NCBI GenBank assembly: GCA_009392195.1
Contig: VFGY01000022.1
Location: forward strand, 1 to 47,316
Origin: SAR202 cluster bacterium
GTDB lineage: Bacteria; Chloroflexota; Dehalococcoidia; Lucifugimonadales; OSU-TB39
DNA: 47,316 bases
Reading direction: 5' to 3'
Shown here in pieces: positions 1 to 9,273 of this stretch. A program made the position numbers and the translations under genes. Position 1 is the first letter of the stretch. Every line of letters starts with the position of its first letter. The notes beneath the pieces are model-generated. The model was not told the origin of the DNA and ran no database searches. It saw nothing but the letters and a program-made list of their open reading frames with translations.

Positions 1-43
1 ATGAGCTTAGATCAATCTGGGGACAAAGCTGAGCAATTAATTA

Positions 44-823
44 CTATAAATCTCCTAAACTCCATAGAATTCCCCGTGTTAAAATTGTAAAAGCTTCAGG
101 GATGTCAAATACGTTAGCTGTATGTCCTAGGGATGTATAAAAAACTTTCCCTTTTCCATATCTCTTTTTCCATACTGCAGGGAGTGTCGCTCCTTTGATC
201 CAGGGAGCATGTTCATCACTAAATGTGGTGGTAGCAAGTACTTCATTTAATGGGTCAACATGCATGTAATATTGTTCGGACTTAACTTTAAAATCACCTA
301 GTCCTTTTGTAATGGGGTCGTTATGATCAATAATATTAACCTCATAATCAATAATATTTCCTGGGTGGGCCACCCATTGTCCACCAACCATGAACTGATA
401 TTCAGTATTTTGGCGAAATGCATCTGCTAAACCACCATGCCATCCAGCTATTGAGACACCATCTTCCTTTACAGCTTTTAAAAGGCCGGCTTCTTGCTCT
501 TTGGTTATAGTGGACATTGTATAAATTTGGATTATGAGATCTATAGAGCTCATTAGCTTTGTATCTAGATAGGAATCAAGAGAAGGGGAAACAGTGACTT
601 TATATCCTTTACTTTTTAACCATGGTACAAGTAAATCTCGACATTTTTCAGGTTCATGTCCTTCCCATCCACCATATACGAAAAGAATAGATTTTGGTTT
701 AGAAGAAGAATTTTCAATCGGATCATCTGCAAACACAGATTGCTGACAAACAAATAATGAAACTATACAGATAGCAAGTTTTGATTTAATGAATACAGGA
801 CAATTATTTTTCTTTGGAAACAT
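44..823 (-). CDS. ThuA-like domain protein, exported
   Basis: 259-residue protein of the ThuA family, a class I glutamine-amidotransferase-like fold linked to trehalose and keto-sugar utilisation; its reaction is not firmly established. An N-terminal signal peptide ends near VFA|DD, so it probably works in the periplasm. Family signatures are the opening strand [16 protein letters not shown], the GWHGG turn near the middle, the HPGN segment and a C-terminal YTSLGH strand. I chose the second ATG (823) because GGTGAG lies six bases upstream; an ATG five codons earlier (838) is possible. It is the last gene of a leftward operon with xylB and a GH32 gene, 16 bp after the GH32 stop. ThuA and DUF1080 domains often occur together, and a DUF1080 fusion is encoded divergently nearby, which supports a keto-sugar role by inference. 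Confidence 0.8.
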   Translation of the reverse strand: MFPKKNNCPVFIKSKLAICIVSLFVCQQSVFADDPIENSSSKPKSILFVYGGWEGHEPEKCRDLLVPWLKSKGYKVTVSPSLDSYLDTKLMSSIDLIIQIYTMSTITKEQEAGLLKAVKEDGVSIAGWHGGLADAFRQNTEYQFMVGGQWVAHPGNIIDYEVNIIDHNDPITKGLGDFKVKSEQYYMHVDPLNEVLATTTFSDEHAPWIKGATLPAVWKKRYGKGKVFYTSLGHTANVFDIPEAFTILTRGILWSLGDL

Positions 824-839
824 AGTTAACTCACCCATC

Positions 840-2351
840 TCATTTAATTTCTAGTTCTGTTGAATTAAAAGTATAATCATTCCAAATTGATTCTAATTCA
901 TTAACTTCTAATTTTCTTACAATCATTTGTCCTCCAGATGAAATAAATTTTATTGACGTTTCCATCTCATCGTCTCGTGTTTTCGGAATATAACAGGATG
1001 AGATGGCTATTCTTCCATCGTTGCCAAAAATTTCATAGGATGTTCTATCGATAAGTATTTGGAGTTTAATTCTATTATTAATTGGTTTTAAAGGTCTTGT
1101 ATTTTGTTTGTATTGACGTTGGGATTTTTGATAGACGGTTAGAACAGTATCAGACACAAAATATTTTATTATAAGATCATCAAGTTCAATGCCAAAAGTT
1201 TTTACATCTCTAGGCTCTATTTCAAGAATTATTTCAAAGGCATCAGATTTTAACGAACCAATGGGATTATCTTGTTCACTTACTACTTCGTCTATTACAG
1301 AACGTCTTTTTAGTCGTATCTTTTCAATTTCTCTCACTGGATTTGAGCATAGACGAATACCTTCTTCAAATGTTGTTAAAGATAGTTCTCTTGGAAAACT
1401 CATTTGTTGATTAAAAGGCATTCCTGGATATTCTCCTCCGGCCATCCACCCAATCTGAATTGTACGGCCATCTTCATTAGGAATATTCCTAAAAGTTTGA
1501 GCAGCTGCAAAGTTGTCACCATAATCTAATCTATGTTTATGGTTTTGCTCTGGAAGGAATCTGTAGCCATTAAACTCACCAATCCAATACCCAATTCGTT
1601 TACCAGGATTATCATGGATAACCCACTTAGTATTATTAGCATTACCATCAACTGGAAGTGGGAAAAAATCAGGACACTCATGAAAACCATTTTCACCGTT
1701 GAATCGACTCATATATTCCCAATTTTTTAGATTAGGTGAAGAGTAAAATGCTAGTCCACCATTTTCGAAAAGTACCATAACCCATTTTTTATGAGGTTCA
1801 TACCAAAATACGCTGGGATCTCTTTGGTGATCATTGTACTTTGCTTCAATTACAGGATTTCCTTCATATGCATGCCATGTTCGTCCACGATCATTACTAT
1901 AATGAATATTCTGTGTTTCATCAAAGGTTCCAGTTATGGTTTCATTAATAGTATGTACGATAACCATAGGGGGATCTTCACCCGTTTGAAAGCCAGTTGT
2001 ATTATTATAATCAATTACAGCGGTTCCAGTATACACCCAATCACCATTAGCATGATTTTTTTGAGTTATTGAAGGTCCAATATGTTCCCAATGCACTAAA
2101 TCGCGACTTATAGCGTGGAACCAGTTAATATTACCCCAGTCATTACCCTTAGAATTCCATATATGGTGCATATGGTATTCTCCTTTGTAATAAACTAGTC
2201 CTTCTACATCACCAAGAGAATTAATCGGTGCAGTATAATGGAATTGTGGCCTGAATTTTTCTGAAAATAACGGATCAACTTTTAGAGTATTTTGTGAAAA
2301 ACATCCCATGCTTACAATCATTAAGATGAATACAATAGTAAAATTTTTTAT
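840..2351 (-). CDS. Glycoside hydrolase family 32-like lipoprotein
   Basis: About 503 residues; GH32 five-bladed propeller followed by a C-terminal beta-sandwich, as in levanases, inulinases and beta-fructosidases. The RDP motif (Asp near residue 178) and the EC motif (Glu near 225, in ECPDFFPLP) are intact, as is the block [20 protein letters not shown]. The nucleophile motif WMNDPNG is changed to NSLGDVEG; the Asp (near 48) is kept but the flanking Asn and Pro-Asn are lost. The first ATG (2321) leaves only six residues before a lipobox Cys. An ATA at 2349-2351, nine bases after an AGG, gives [17 protein letters not shown], a complete lipoprotein signal, so I extend to ATA. It lies 12 bp downstream of xylB. 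Likely an outer-surface or periplasmic fructan/fructoside hydrolase; substrate uncertain. Confidence 0.8.
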   Translation of the reverse strand: MKNFTIVFILMIVSMGCFSQNTLKVDPLFSEKFRPQFHYTAPINSLGDVEGLVYYKGEYHMHHIWNSKGNDWGNINWFHAISRDLVHWEHIGPSITQKNHANGDWVYTGTAVIDYNNTTGFQTGEDPPMVIVHTINETITGTFDETQNIHYSNDRGRTWHAYEGNPVIEAKYNDHQRDPSVFWYEPHKKWVMVLFENGGLAFYSSPNLKNWEYMSRFNGENGFHECPDFFPLPVDGNANNTKWVIHDNPGKRIGYWIGEFNGYRFLPEQNHKHRLDYGDNFAAAQTFRNIPNEDGRTIQIGWMAGGEYPGMPFNQQMSFPRELSLTTFEEGIRLCSNPVREIEKIRLKRRSVIDEVVSEQDNPIGSLKSDAFEIILEIEPRDVKTFGIELDDLIIKYFVSDTVLTVYQKSQRQYKQNTRPLKPINNRIKLQILIDRTSYEIFGNDGRIAISSCYIPKTRDDEMETSIKFISSGGQMIVRKLEVNELESIWNDYTFNSTELEIK

Positions 2352-2363
2352 GGTATTATTCCT

Positions 2364-3863
2364 TTATTTTTGAAGTTGATGTAGAAGTTGTTCTCTCCAA
2401 GATTGATAATAGTGATCATATTGTTCACAAAGAGTACCATCAGGGATATACTTTTTTATTATTTTTAGATTCTTAAATGTATCATTTAAACTTGCATAGA
2501 AACCAGTTCCAAATGCTGCTCCCCGAGCAGCTCCTTGTGAACCATCAGTATTATAAATTTCAAGTGGTGTATTGCAGACATTGGTAAATATTTCACAAAA
2601 TAAAGGACTTAAAAAAAGATTATTTTTACCCACGCGGATTATTTTAGGTTCTAGATTAAGATCATTTAAAATATCAAGACCATAACGAAAAGCATTTCCA
2701 ATTCCTTCTTGTACCGCTCTGATTAGATGAGCTTTATTATGTCTGTTGAAATCTAATCCGGAAATATTGGAACCTATATTGATGTTATTCAACATTCTTT
2801 CGGCGCCATTGCCAAATGGATGAATATTGATTCCGCCTGAACCAATAGGTACTTGAGAAGCAAGAGAATTCATTCTATCATAAGATATATCATTTCTGAA
2901 AACAGAGTTTTTCAGCCAGCTATTGAGTCGCCCAGCACCATTTATACATAAGAGTATGCCATAAGTTGGATTGCTGGAATCATAATTGACATGCGCAAAG
3001 GTATTTACTCTTAAACTTTGATCTGCAATTGGCTCCTTTGAGACACCATAAATTACTCCTGATGTTCCAGCGGTAGCGGCAAACTCACCAAGATTGAGCG
3101 CATTTAGAGAAAAAGCATTATTTGGCTGATCTCCCGAACGGTAGGTAACTGGAATACCAGATGGAAGCCCCAGAACTTTTGCTACAGAAGATTTAAGTTT
3201 TCCTTGAAAACCAAAGGTTTCTACAAGATCTGGGATTAAAGATTGTTTAAATCCACAGTGTTCCATCAATTCATTAGATAGAGATTTTTTCTGGAAATTC
3301 CAAAAAATACCCTCTGATAATCCAGGTACAGTTGTTGTTATTTGTTCCGTGAGTTTAAAGGCTATATAATCTCCAGGGAGCATAATTTTTTCAATTCTTG
3401 AAAAAATAGAGGGCTCATTATCTTTGACCCATTTTAGTTTTGAGAGAGTAAAGTTTCCAGGAACATTGAGATAATTTCTACAGCAGTGTTCTAATCCAAT
3501 ATCATTTAACAGGCTTTCACCGCTAGAAACAGCTCTGCTATCACACCAAATTATTGAGGGATAAATTAATTCTTGATTACTGTCAAGCATTACGAGACCA
3601 TGCATTTGATAAGAAATCCCAATAGAGGTTATCTCATAATTTGAACTTTGGCATTGCTTAATAACCGATTGAGTTGCTAAAATTAAGTTTTCCCACCAAA
3701 TATTTGGATCCTGTTCAGCCCAACCTATTGCTGGAGCGATAATATCCATTTCAGTTTTCGGAAAAAAATCTGAAGCAATAGCCATTCCACTTTCAAGATC
3801 AAGTAGCGATGCTTTAACAGAAGAGCTTCCTATATCGTACCCGATAGAATAATATGTTGACAT
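2364..3863 (-). CDS. xylB: Xylulokinase (FGGY family)
   Basis: 499-residue cytoplasmic sugar kinase; ATP-dependent phosphorylation of D-xylulose to xylulose 5-phosphate, the entry to the pentose phosphate pathway. The first FGGY domain opens with the phosphate-binding strand YDIGSSSVKASLLD. The catalytic Asp lies in GDQPNNAF near residue 243. The second domain has TAGTSGVIYG and the C-terminal DGSQGAARGAAFGTG signature. Length matches the family (about 480-510). It is first in a leftward operon with the GH32 and ThuA genes and is divergent from xylA with a 225 bp shared control region. The pairing with xylA makes xylulose the most likely substrate; FGGY relatives acting on other ketoses cannot be excluded. 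Confidence 0.9.
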   Translation of the reverse strand: MSTYYSIGYDIGSSSVKASLLDLESGMAIASDFFPKTEMDIIAPAIGWAEQDPNIWWENLILATQSVIKQCQSSNYEITSIGISYQMHGLVMLDSNQELIYPSIIWCDSRAVSSGESLLNDIGLEHCCRNYLNVPGNFTLSKLKWVKDNEPSIFSRIEKIMLPGDYIAFKLTEQITTTVPGLSEGIFWNFQKKSLSNELMEHCGFKQSLIPDLVETFGFQGKLKSSVAKVLGLPSGIPVTYRSGDQPNNAFSLNALNLGEFAATAGTSGVIYGVSKEPIADQSLRVNTFAHVNYDSSNPTYGILLCINGAGRLNSWLKNSVFRNDISYDRMNSLASQVPIGSGGINIHPFGNGAERMLNNINIGSNISGLDFNRHNKAHLIRAVQEGIGNAFRYGLDILNDLNLEPKIIRVGKNNLFLSPLFCEIFTNVCNTPLEIYNTDGSQGAARGAAFGTGFYASLNDTFKNLKIIKKYIPDGTLCEQYDHYYQSWREQLLHQLQK

Positions 3864-3938
3864 TATACCCCGTTTATTTTTATTTAAGCAAGTACCACAT
3901 TTTTTTCATATGCTAAATATAGAACACATATTAATTCT

Positions 3939-3954
3939 AAGTACCATCAGTACT
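3939..3954. promoter_or_regulatory. Putative operator in the xylB/xylA divergent region
   Basis: Inverted repeat AGTAC-N5-GTACT at 3940-3954, just upstream of and touching the putative xylA -35 region. The octamer AAGTACCA occurs at 3939-3946 and again in the same orientation at 3890-3897, 49 bp away and close to the xylB start. Spaced copies of one half-site between divergent sugar genes suit a shared sugar-responsive regulator, but no regulator gene is in the window. Inference only. Confidence 0.3.
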
Positions 3955-3981
3955 TTGAATCAACTTACCTTTTGCTATAAT
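3954..3981 (+). promoter_or_regulatory. Putative xylA promoter
   Basis: A consensus -10 TATAAT at 3976-3981 is preceded by TGC, giving an extended -10 (TGCTATAAT). TTTGAA at 3954-3959, 16 bp upstream, is a weak -35. The predicted transcript has a leader of roughly 100 bases before xylA. Seen by eye only. Confidence 0.4.
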
Positions 3982-4088
3982 TTAAGCAGTAGGTTTGGAA
4001 TCAACGAGAATAGGTTGTAAGGTCATTTTTGTTGAGGAGTATTGCACTATTAATAAACTAACTTAATTATTTGAGGTGGAAAAAATAG

Positions 4089-5423
4089 ATGGCTTTAAAT
4101 ATTACAATAGGGGAAAAAGAGTATTTTGTTGGTGTTGATCGAATTCCATTTGAAGGTATAGAATCAGATAACCCTTTAGCATTTCGCTATTATGATGCAG
4201 ACAAAGTTGTAGGTGGTAAAACTTTGGAGGAGCATCTCCGGTTCGCTATTGCATATTGGCATAGTTTCGGATCAAGTGGAGCGGATCCTTTTGGTGTTGA
4301 TACGAAAGAATACCCTTGGTTAGTTGATTCTGACCCTATAAAACGTTCTGTAGAGAAGATGGATGCAGCTTTTGAATTTATTACTAAACTAGGTGTTCCT
4401 TTTTATTGCTTTCACGATTTTGATATAGTAGTTGAAGAAGAATCTTTAATCAAAAGTGAACAGGCTTTATCAAAAATGGTAGACTATGCTGCAGAAAAAC
4501 AAAAGGAGTCAGGAGTAAAATTGCTTTGGGGGACAGCCAATTTATTCTCAAATCCTAGATATATGAATGGTGCAGCTACTAACCCAGATTTTGCTGTCGT
4601 AGCCTTTGCTGGAGCACAAGTAAAAAATGCTATTGATGCAACAGTAAGGCTAGATGGGGAAAATTATGTTTTTTGGGGAGGTCGAGAAGGATACATGTCT
4701 CTTTTAAATACTAATATGAAAAAAGAAATTGATCATTTGGCAATGTTTCTTTCTAAAGCTCGTGATTATGGTAGAGCAAATGGTTTTAATGGCACTTTTC
4801 TTATAGAACCTAAGCCAATGGAGCCAATGAAACATCAATATGATTTTGATGCAGCAACAGTTATATCTTTTCTTAGAGAGTATGATCTTATGGATGACTT
4901 CAAACTGAATATTGAAGTCAATCATGCTACTTTAGCACAACATACCTTTCAACATGAATTGCAAGTTGCCACAAATGCGGGTGTATTAGGAAGTATTGAT
5001 GCTAATAGGGGAGATTATCAGAATGGCTGGGATACGGATCAGTTTCCAATTAATATCTATGAATTAGTCGAAGCTATGCTTGTCATTATTAGGAATGGTG
5101 GATTTAAATCGGGTGGGATTAATTTTGATGCTAAGACAAGGCGTAATTCAACTGATTTAGAAGATTTATTCATTGCCCATATCAGCGGAATGGATGCATT
5201 TGCTAGATCTTTAATTGTTGCTTATAGAGTTCTTAATGATTCCAATTTGAACTCATTACTTAATGATCGTTATAAAAGTTTTGATGATAGTCTGGGGAAG
5301 GAATTTGAGACAGGTACATTGGGTTTAAAAGAACTTCGGGAAGCTTCGATTAAAATTGGAGAGCCAAGAAAAATTAGTGGTAGACAAGAACTATTTGAAT
5401 CAATTATCAATAATCTTATCTGA
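4089..5423 (+). CDS. xylA: Xylose isomerase
   Basis: 444-residue class II xylose isomerase, interconverting D-xylose and D-xylulose (and glucose/fructose more slowly) with two divalent metals. The catalytic pair is His109/Asp112 in FHDFD. WGGREGY carries a metal-binding Glu near 239. [15 protein letters not shown] is the family signature, [13 protein letters not shown] holds the second metal-site His, and [20 protein letters not shown] supplies the metal Asp residues. Length is typical of the class. GAGGTGG lies nine bases before the ATG. It starts a rightward operon with the DUF1080/cytochrome fusion 27 bp downstream and is divergent from xylB. Because the neighbour is GH32, isomerising released fructose is a possible side role. 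Confidence 0.95.
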   Translation: MALNITIGEKEYFVGVDRIPFEGIESDNPLAFRYYDADKVVGGKTLEEHLRFAIAYWHSFGSSGADPFGVDTKEYPWLVDSDPIKRSVEKMDAAFEFITKLGVPFYCFHDFDIVVEEESLIKSEQALSKMVDYAAEKQKESGVKLLWGTANLFSNPRYMNGAATNPDFAVVAFAGAQVKNAIDATVRLDGENYVFWGGREGYMSLLNTNMKKEIDHLAMFLSKARDYGRANGFNGTFLIEPKPMEPMKHQYDFDAATVISFLREYDLMDDFKLNIEVNHATLAQHTFQHELQVATNAGVLGSIDANRGDYQNGWDTDQFPINIYELVEAMLVIIRNGGFKSGGINFDAKTRRNSTDLEDLFIAHISGMDAFARSLIVAYRVLNDSNLNSLLNDRYKSFDDSLGKEFETGTLGLKELREASIKIGEPRKISGRQELFESIINNLI

Positions 5424-5450
5424 ATTAGGTTTAGATATTTTGGAGTAAAT

Positions 5451-8400
5451 ATGAAAAGACAGATGATATTTATTTTGGGTCTATTATTGATCCAAATCAT
5501 GAATTTTAGTTGTATTAAAGTTGATGGTATAACCTATAGAAGTAATATCGTTGATTTGCCCAAAGAAGTTACTAGAGATCGAACTCCTTGGGCCTTCAGA
5601 ATTAATCTTGATGAGCGTCCCCGTAATCTAGTGCTAGCGCTACATAGGGATTTATGGGTTACATACGATACTGAAAATAGTGGCTTGCACAGAGTTTGGA
5701 CTGGTGGGGTAAATTTTAATGGAATTATTTATAATAATGCTCATGGTGTTCAGCCTAACAGTATAGGGACGCCATATATAAAAGATGGACTAACAAATTC
5801 TCCTTGGAGACTTACATCTGATGAAGGTGTAGAACCTGCGACAGCTGAGTATGAAGGTTATATAATTAAAAACAATACTATTACTATTAGATATACAATT
5901 TTAATTAATAATGACTTTAAAACTGTTATAGAGGAAAGGCCAGAATTCATTCGAAATGCTGAAGGAAAATTAGGATTACACAGAGAATTTGAAATCTTTG
6001 ATCTTCCCAATGGATATGAACTGTCATATTCAATAAGAGTAAATCATTTAGCCAGTCCAGAGGATATTCATACCAATGGTAAGCTGAGAATTGATAAAAT
6101 GAAAACTAATACCTTTGAATGGGGTAGTAGTTTTAATCTTAATGGAGATCTTTTTCTAAAGAGGAATGGAAAAACATCTTTTCAGACATTCTTCCCAACG
6201 GGACTTTATAACCTTAATGAGAATATCCTTGCGGATAAAGACACTCCTGTTGCTACAACACCTATTAATGATTTAGAGATGAGTGGAAAGGATCTCATTG
6301 GTAGTCTTGGATGCGTTGCCTGTCATTATGTGGAGAAACCATTGCTTGGACCATCCTACAATGATGTTGCAAAGAAATATGATAATTCTGAAAAGAGCAA
6401 AAGATATCTAATTAAAAAAATTCAAAATGGTGGAAAGGGAGTTTGGGGTGAAAGGCTGATGCCTCCGCACCCACATATTAATGATAAAACAGCTTCAGAG
6501 ATTGCTAATTTCATTCTTTCCTTAGACCAGCTTCCAGAAGGTGAATATTTACCTGGTGTTGCTATAGATTTTTTTGATATAGGAACAAAATTAGAAAGAC
6601 AGCCAAAATTACTTCCTGGCCAAGATCCAAACGTTTCTCAAGTGTTTCCAGAGATATTATTTCAATCAGGGAATCCAGATATTGGGTGGGAAGACCAGGT
6701 TACAGATGACTTTTTACATTTTGAGAGAAATTTTATTATGAAGGTCTCGGGATATCTTCAAATCGAAGAGGAAGGAGATTATGAGTTTCGTTTTATAGCC
6801 GATAAGGGTGGGTCTCTAACAATTGATGAAGAAAAAATTGCTTATGTTAATAATATACCTTATACACCTTGGCAAGGAGGAGATTTATTAAGATTTAATG
6901 AATTCGCTAGCTATCTGGATAAGGAACCTGAAGTAGGAAAGCTTACTGGAGCAAAATTTTTAACAAAAGGTTTTCATAAGATAGATATTGATTATTACCA
7001 GAACCTCTTAACTATGGCTTTAATCCTTCAATGGAGGAAAAAAGGCGAAAAGAAATTTGAGTTTGTACCGAAATCAGCCCTTTTTCATGACCCAAGAGAT
7101 ATTAAACCAACATCACCGGGACTCAAGGAAATATATAAACTAGAAGCTCCAGGGCATAGGGGTGCTCTTGTTTCTGTCCATCCAAGTTTCGACCTTCTAC
7201 CGGCAAGGCCTGCTAATTTTGAGCCAAGAGTAGGTGGTATGGATTTCTTACCAAATGGTGATCTAGCTGTAGCTACATGGGATGGAGAGGTTTTTATTGT
7301 ATCTAATGTTTCATCGGGGGATCCATCAAGAATGTCTTTTAAGCAGATTGCGGAAGGGCTTTGTGAACCTCTAGGATTAGCCGTAGCTGATGGTGATATT
7401 TATGTTATGCAACGCTGGGAGTTGACAAAATTAGTTGATCAAGATGGTGATGGTATAACAGATTATTACCATTCCTTTAGTGATGATTGGTCCACAAGAC
7501 CTGACTTTCATGCGTGGGGATTTGGCTTGACTTATAAAGATGGTTATTTCTATACCAATACAGGACCTTCTTTAGGTCCATATAATAAGAAACAAGCTCC
7601 TGATGCTGGAAAGACATTAAAAATATCAATTACGGATGGTTCTTTTCAAGCTATAGCACATGGTTATAAAGCACCTAATGGTATAGGTATTGGCTATGGT
7701 GGGGATATTTTTACTACTGATAATGAAGGGACGGAAGTTCCTACTAGTAAACTTGTGCATGTGGATATTGATAATCCTGAAGAATATCCCTTCTTTGGGA
7801 ATTCTTATGTTTTAGGTAAAAAAGCAGATGGTTTAGAAATAAAACCTCCTGTTGTTTGGACTCCTCAAAATGAGATAGGAAACTCACCAAGTGAACCAGG
7901 AGTCTTGAATGTTGGTCCTTATAAAAACCAAATGATCATGGGAGATGCTAGACATGGTGGTCTGAAGCGTGTTTTTATTGAAGAAGTTGATGGACTTCTC
8001 CAAGGAGCATTATTTCGTTTTACACAGGGTCTCGAGGCTGGGATAAATAGATTCGTATGGGGACCAGATTCTTCTTTATATGTAGGAGGCGTTGGCGGCA
8101 CAAATGATTTTACTTGGGAGGGTAAAAGGTTTGGTTTGGAGAAATTAACCTATAACGGTCAACCTGCCTTTGAAATGCTAGCAGTTAGAGCTAAAAGTAA
8201 TGGTATGGAAATTGAGCTAACAGAATCATTGCGAGTTGGTGATGGTGCTGCACCTAATGATTATCTTGTACAGCAGTGGTGGTATGATATAGATACTGAG
8301 GGAGGTATCAAGCAAGAGCTCGAAAACCTAGTTGTAAAATCAGTCTCAATTTCATCTGATAGTCGAACAATTTTTCTTGAAATTGATGGTTTGAAACCTG

Positions 8401-9173
8401 ACCGAGTTGTTTATATTAATTTTATATATCCAGTTTTAAGTGTAGATAACCAGCAGTTATGGTCCTCCGAAGTATGGTATACTTTAAATAATATTCCGTC
8501 ATATAAGGGTGTAGTTGAGCCAACTAATTTTGTCAGGATAGACAATAATTTGTCAGAAGAAGAGCGTAAAGATGGCTGGGAACTCTTATTTGATGGAAAA
8601 TCAATGTCAGGATGGAATGGAGTCCACAATAATAAAAGTTCTGATGGTTGGGAAATAATAGAGGGCCTTCTTAGTAGCTTGAAAGCTGGGAATGCGATTC
8701 TTACTGAATCAGTTTATGATAATTTTGAATTGGAGTTTCAGTGGAAGGTTGAGGAAGGATCGGATGGTGGTGTTTTCTTTCGCGTTCCAGGGTCAATTCC
8801 TATCGAAGAAATTCAACAAGCTTCTCCTGAAATGCAGATCATCGACGATCAAAATAATCCTGATGCTAGTGTCAGTCAAACTCATGTTACTGGGTCTGCC
8901 TATGACATTCTTCCGCCAACTTATCTTATTGCGAAACCAGCAGGAAATTTTAATCATTCTCGAATATTTGTTTCTGATAACCAGGTTCAGCATTGGATCA
9001 ATGGTATAAAAATATTGGATTACAGCATTGGTGGTAAGATTTGGAAACAAGGTTTTGAAAATAGTTTATATCAGGACAACTCTAATTTTGGGCGCTCAAA
9101 TAATGGCCATATTGTGATTGCGAATCAGAAAGGAAAAATCTGGCTTAAAAATATACGATTAAGAAACCTATAG
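5451..9173 (+). CDS. Lipoprotein fusion: cytochrome c, PA14, propeller, DUF1080
   Basis: 1240 residues with a lipoprotein signal (lipobox NFSC near residue 22). Order seen: an unassigned N-terminal beta-rich region (about 30-270); a c-type haem site CVACH at 288-292 with a possible axial Met near 336 (RLMPPHPH); a PA14-like carbohydrate-binding segment (about 400-545, YEFRFIADKGGSLTIDEEKI); a glucose/sorbosone-dehydrogenase-like propeller (about 565-890, starting VGGMDFLPNGDLAVATWDG); and a C-terminal DUF1080 domain (about 1035-1240, starting GWELLFDGKSMSGWNG). DUF1080 proteins include 3-keto-disaccharide and 3-keto-glycoside hydrolases. Inferred role: anchored outside the inner membrane, bind a glycan, oxidise it with electrons passed to haem, and cleave a keto-sugar. 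It follows xylA by 27 bp. Catalysis by the propeller is unproven. Confidence 0.8.
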   Translation: MKRQMIFILGLLLIQIMNFSCIKVDGITYRSNIVDLPKEVTRDRTPWAFRINLDERPRNLVLALHRDLWVTYDTENSGLHRVWTGGVNFNGIIYNNAHGVQPNSIGTPYIKDGLTNSPWRLTSDEGVEPATAEYEGYIIKNNTITIRYTILINNDFKTVIEERPEFIRNAEGKLGLHREFEIFDLPNGYELSYSIRVNHLASPEDIHTNGKLRIDKMKTNTFEWGSSFNLNGDLFLKRNGKTSFQTFFPTGLYNLNENILADKDTPVATTPINDLEMSGKDLIGSLGCVACHYVEKPLLGPSYNDVAKKYDNSEKSKRYLIKKIQNGGKGVWGERLMPPHPHINDKTASEIANFILSLDQLPEGEYLPGVAIDFFDIGTKLERQPKLLPGQDPNVSQVFPEILFQSGNPDIGWEDQVTDDFLHFERNFIMKVSGYLQIEEEGDYEFRFIADKGGSLTIDEEKIAYVNNIPYTPWQGGDLLRFNEFASYLDKEPEVGKLTGAKFLTKGFHKIDIDYYQNLLTMALILQWRKKGEKKFEFVPKSALFHDPRDIKPTSPGLKEIYKLEAPGHRGALVSVHPSFDLLPARPANFEPRVGGMDFLPNGDLAVATWDGEVFIVSNVSSGDPSRMSFKQIAEGLCEPLGLAVADGDIYVMQRWELTKLVDQDGDGITDYYHSFSDDWSTRPDFHAWGFGLTYKDGYFYTNTGPSLGPYNKKQAPDAGKTLKISITDGSFQAIAHGYKAPNGIGIGYGGDIFTTDNEGTEVPTSKLVHVDIDNPEEYPFFGNSYVLGKKADGLEIKPPVVWTPQNEIGNSPSEPGVLNVGPYKNQMIMGDARHGGLKRVFIEEVDGLLQGALFRFTQGLEAGINRFVWGPDSSLYVGGVGGTNDFTWEGKRFGLEKLTYNGQPAFEMLAVRAKSNGMEIELTESLRVGDGAAPNDYLVQQWWYDIDTEGGIKQELENLVVKSVSISSDSRTIFLEIDGLKPDRVVYINFIYPVLSVDNQQLWSSEVWYTLNNIPSYKGVVEPTNFVRIDNNLSEEERKDGWELLFDGKSMSGWNGVHNNKSSDGWEIIEGLLSSLKAGNAILTESVYDNFELEFQWKVEEGSDGGVFFRVPGSIPIEEIQQASPEMQIIDDQNNPDASVSQTHVTGSAYDILPPTYLIAKPAGNFNHSRIFVSDNQVQHWINGIKILDYSIGGKIWKQGFENSLYQDNSNFGRSNNGHIVIANQKGKIWLKNIRLRNL

Positions 9174-9176
9174 CAT

Positions 9177-9225
9177 AATAGAAAAAGCCTCTATGACTTT
9201 TTTGGTTAAGCACGTTTTTTCTATT
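9177..9225. repeat. AT-rich inverted repeat, possible weak terminator
   Basis: AATAGAAAAA (9177-9186) is perfectly complementary to TTTTTCTATT (9216-9225), with a 29-base spacer, immediately after the stop of the DUF1080 fusion gene. The stem has only one G-C pair, so termination would be weak. It may be chance in AT-rich DNA. Confidence 0.25.
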
Positions 9226-9273
9226 CAAAACAAGTTGAAAGAATTCTAGCTGTATTGTTGTCCAGCTTTAATC

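Noticed and set aside
1-43. Possible partial gene at the left edge
   Set aside because: Only 43 bases lie beyond the ThuA stop; nothing interpretable.
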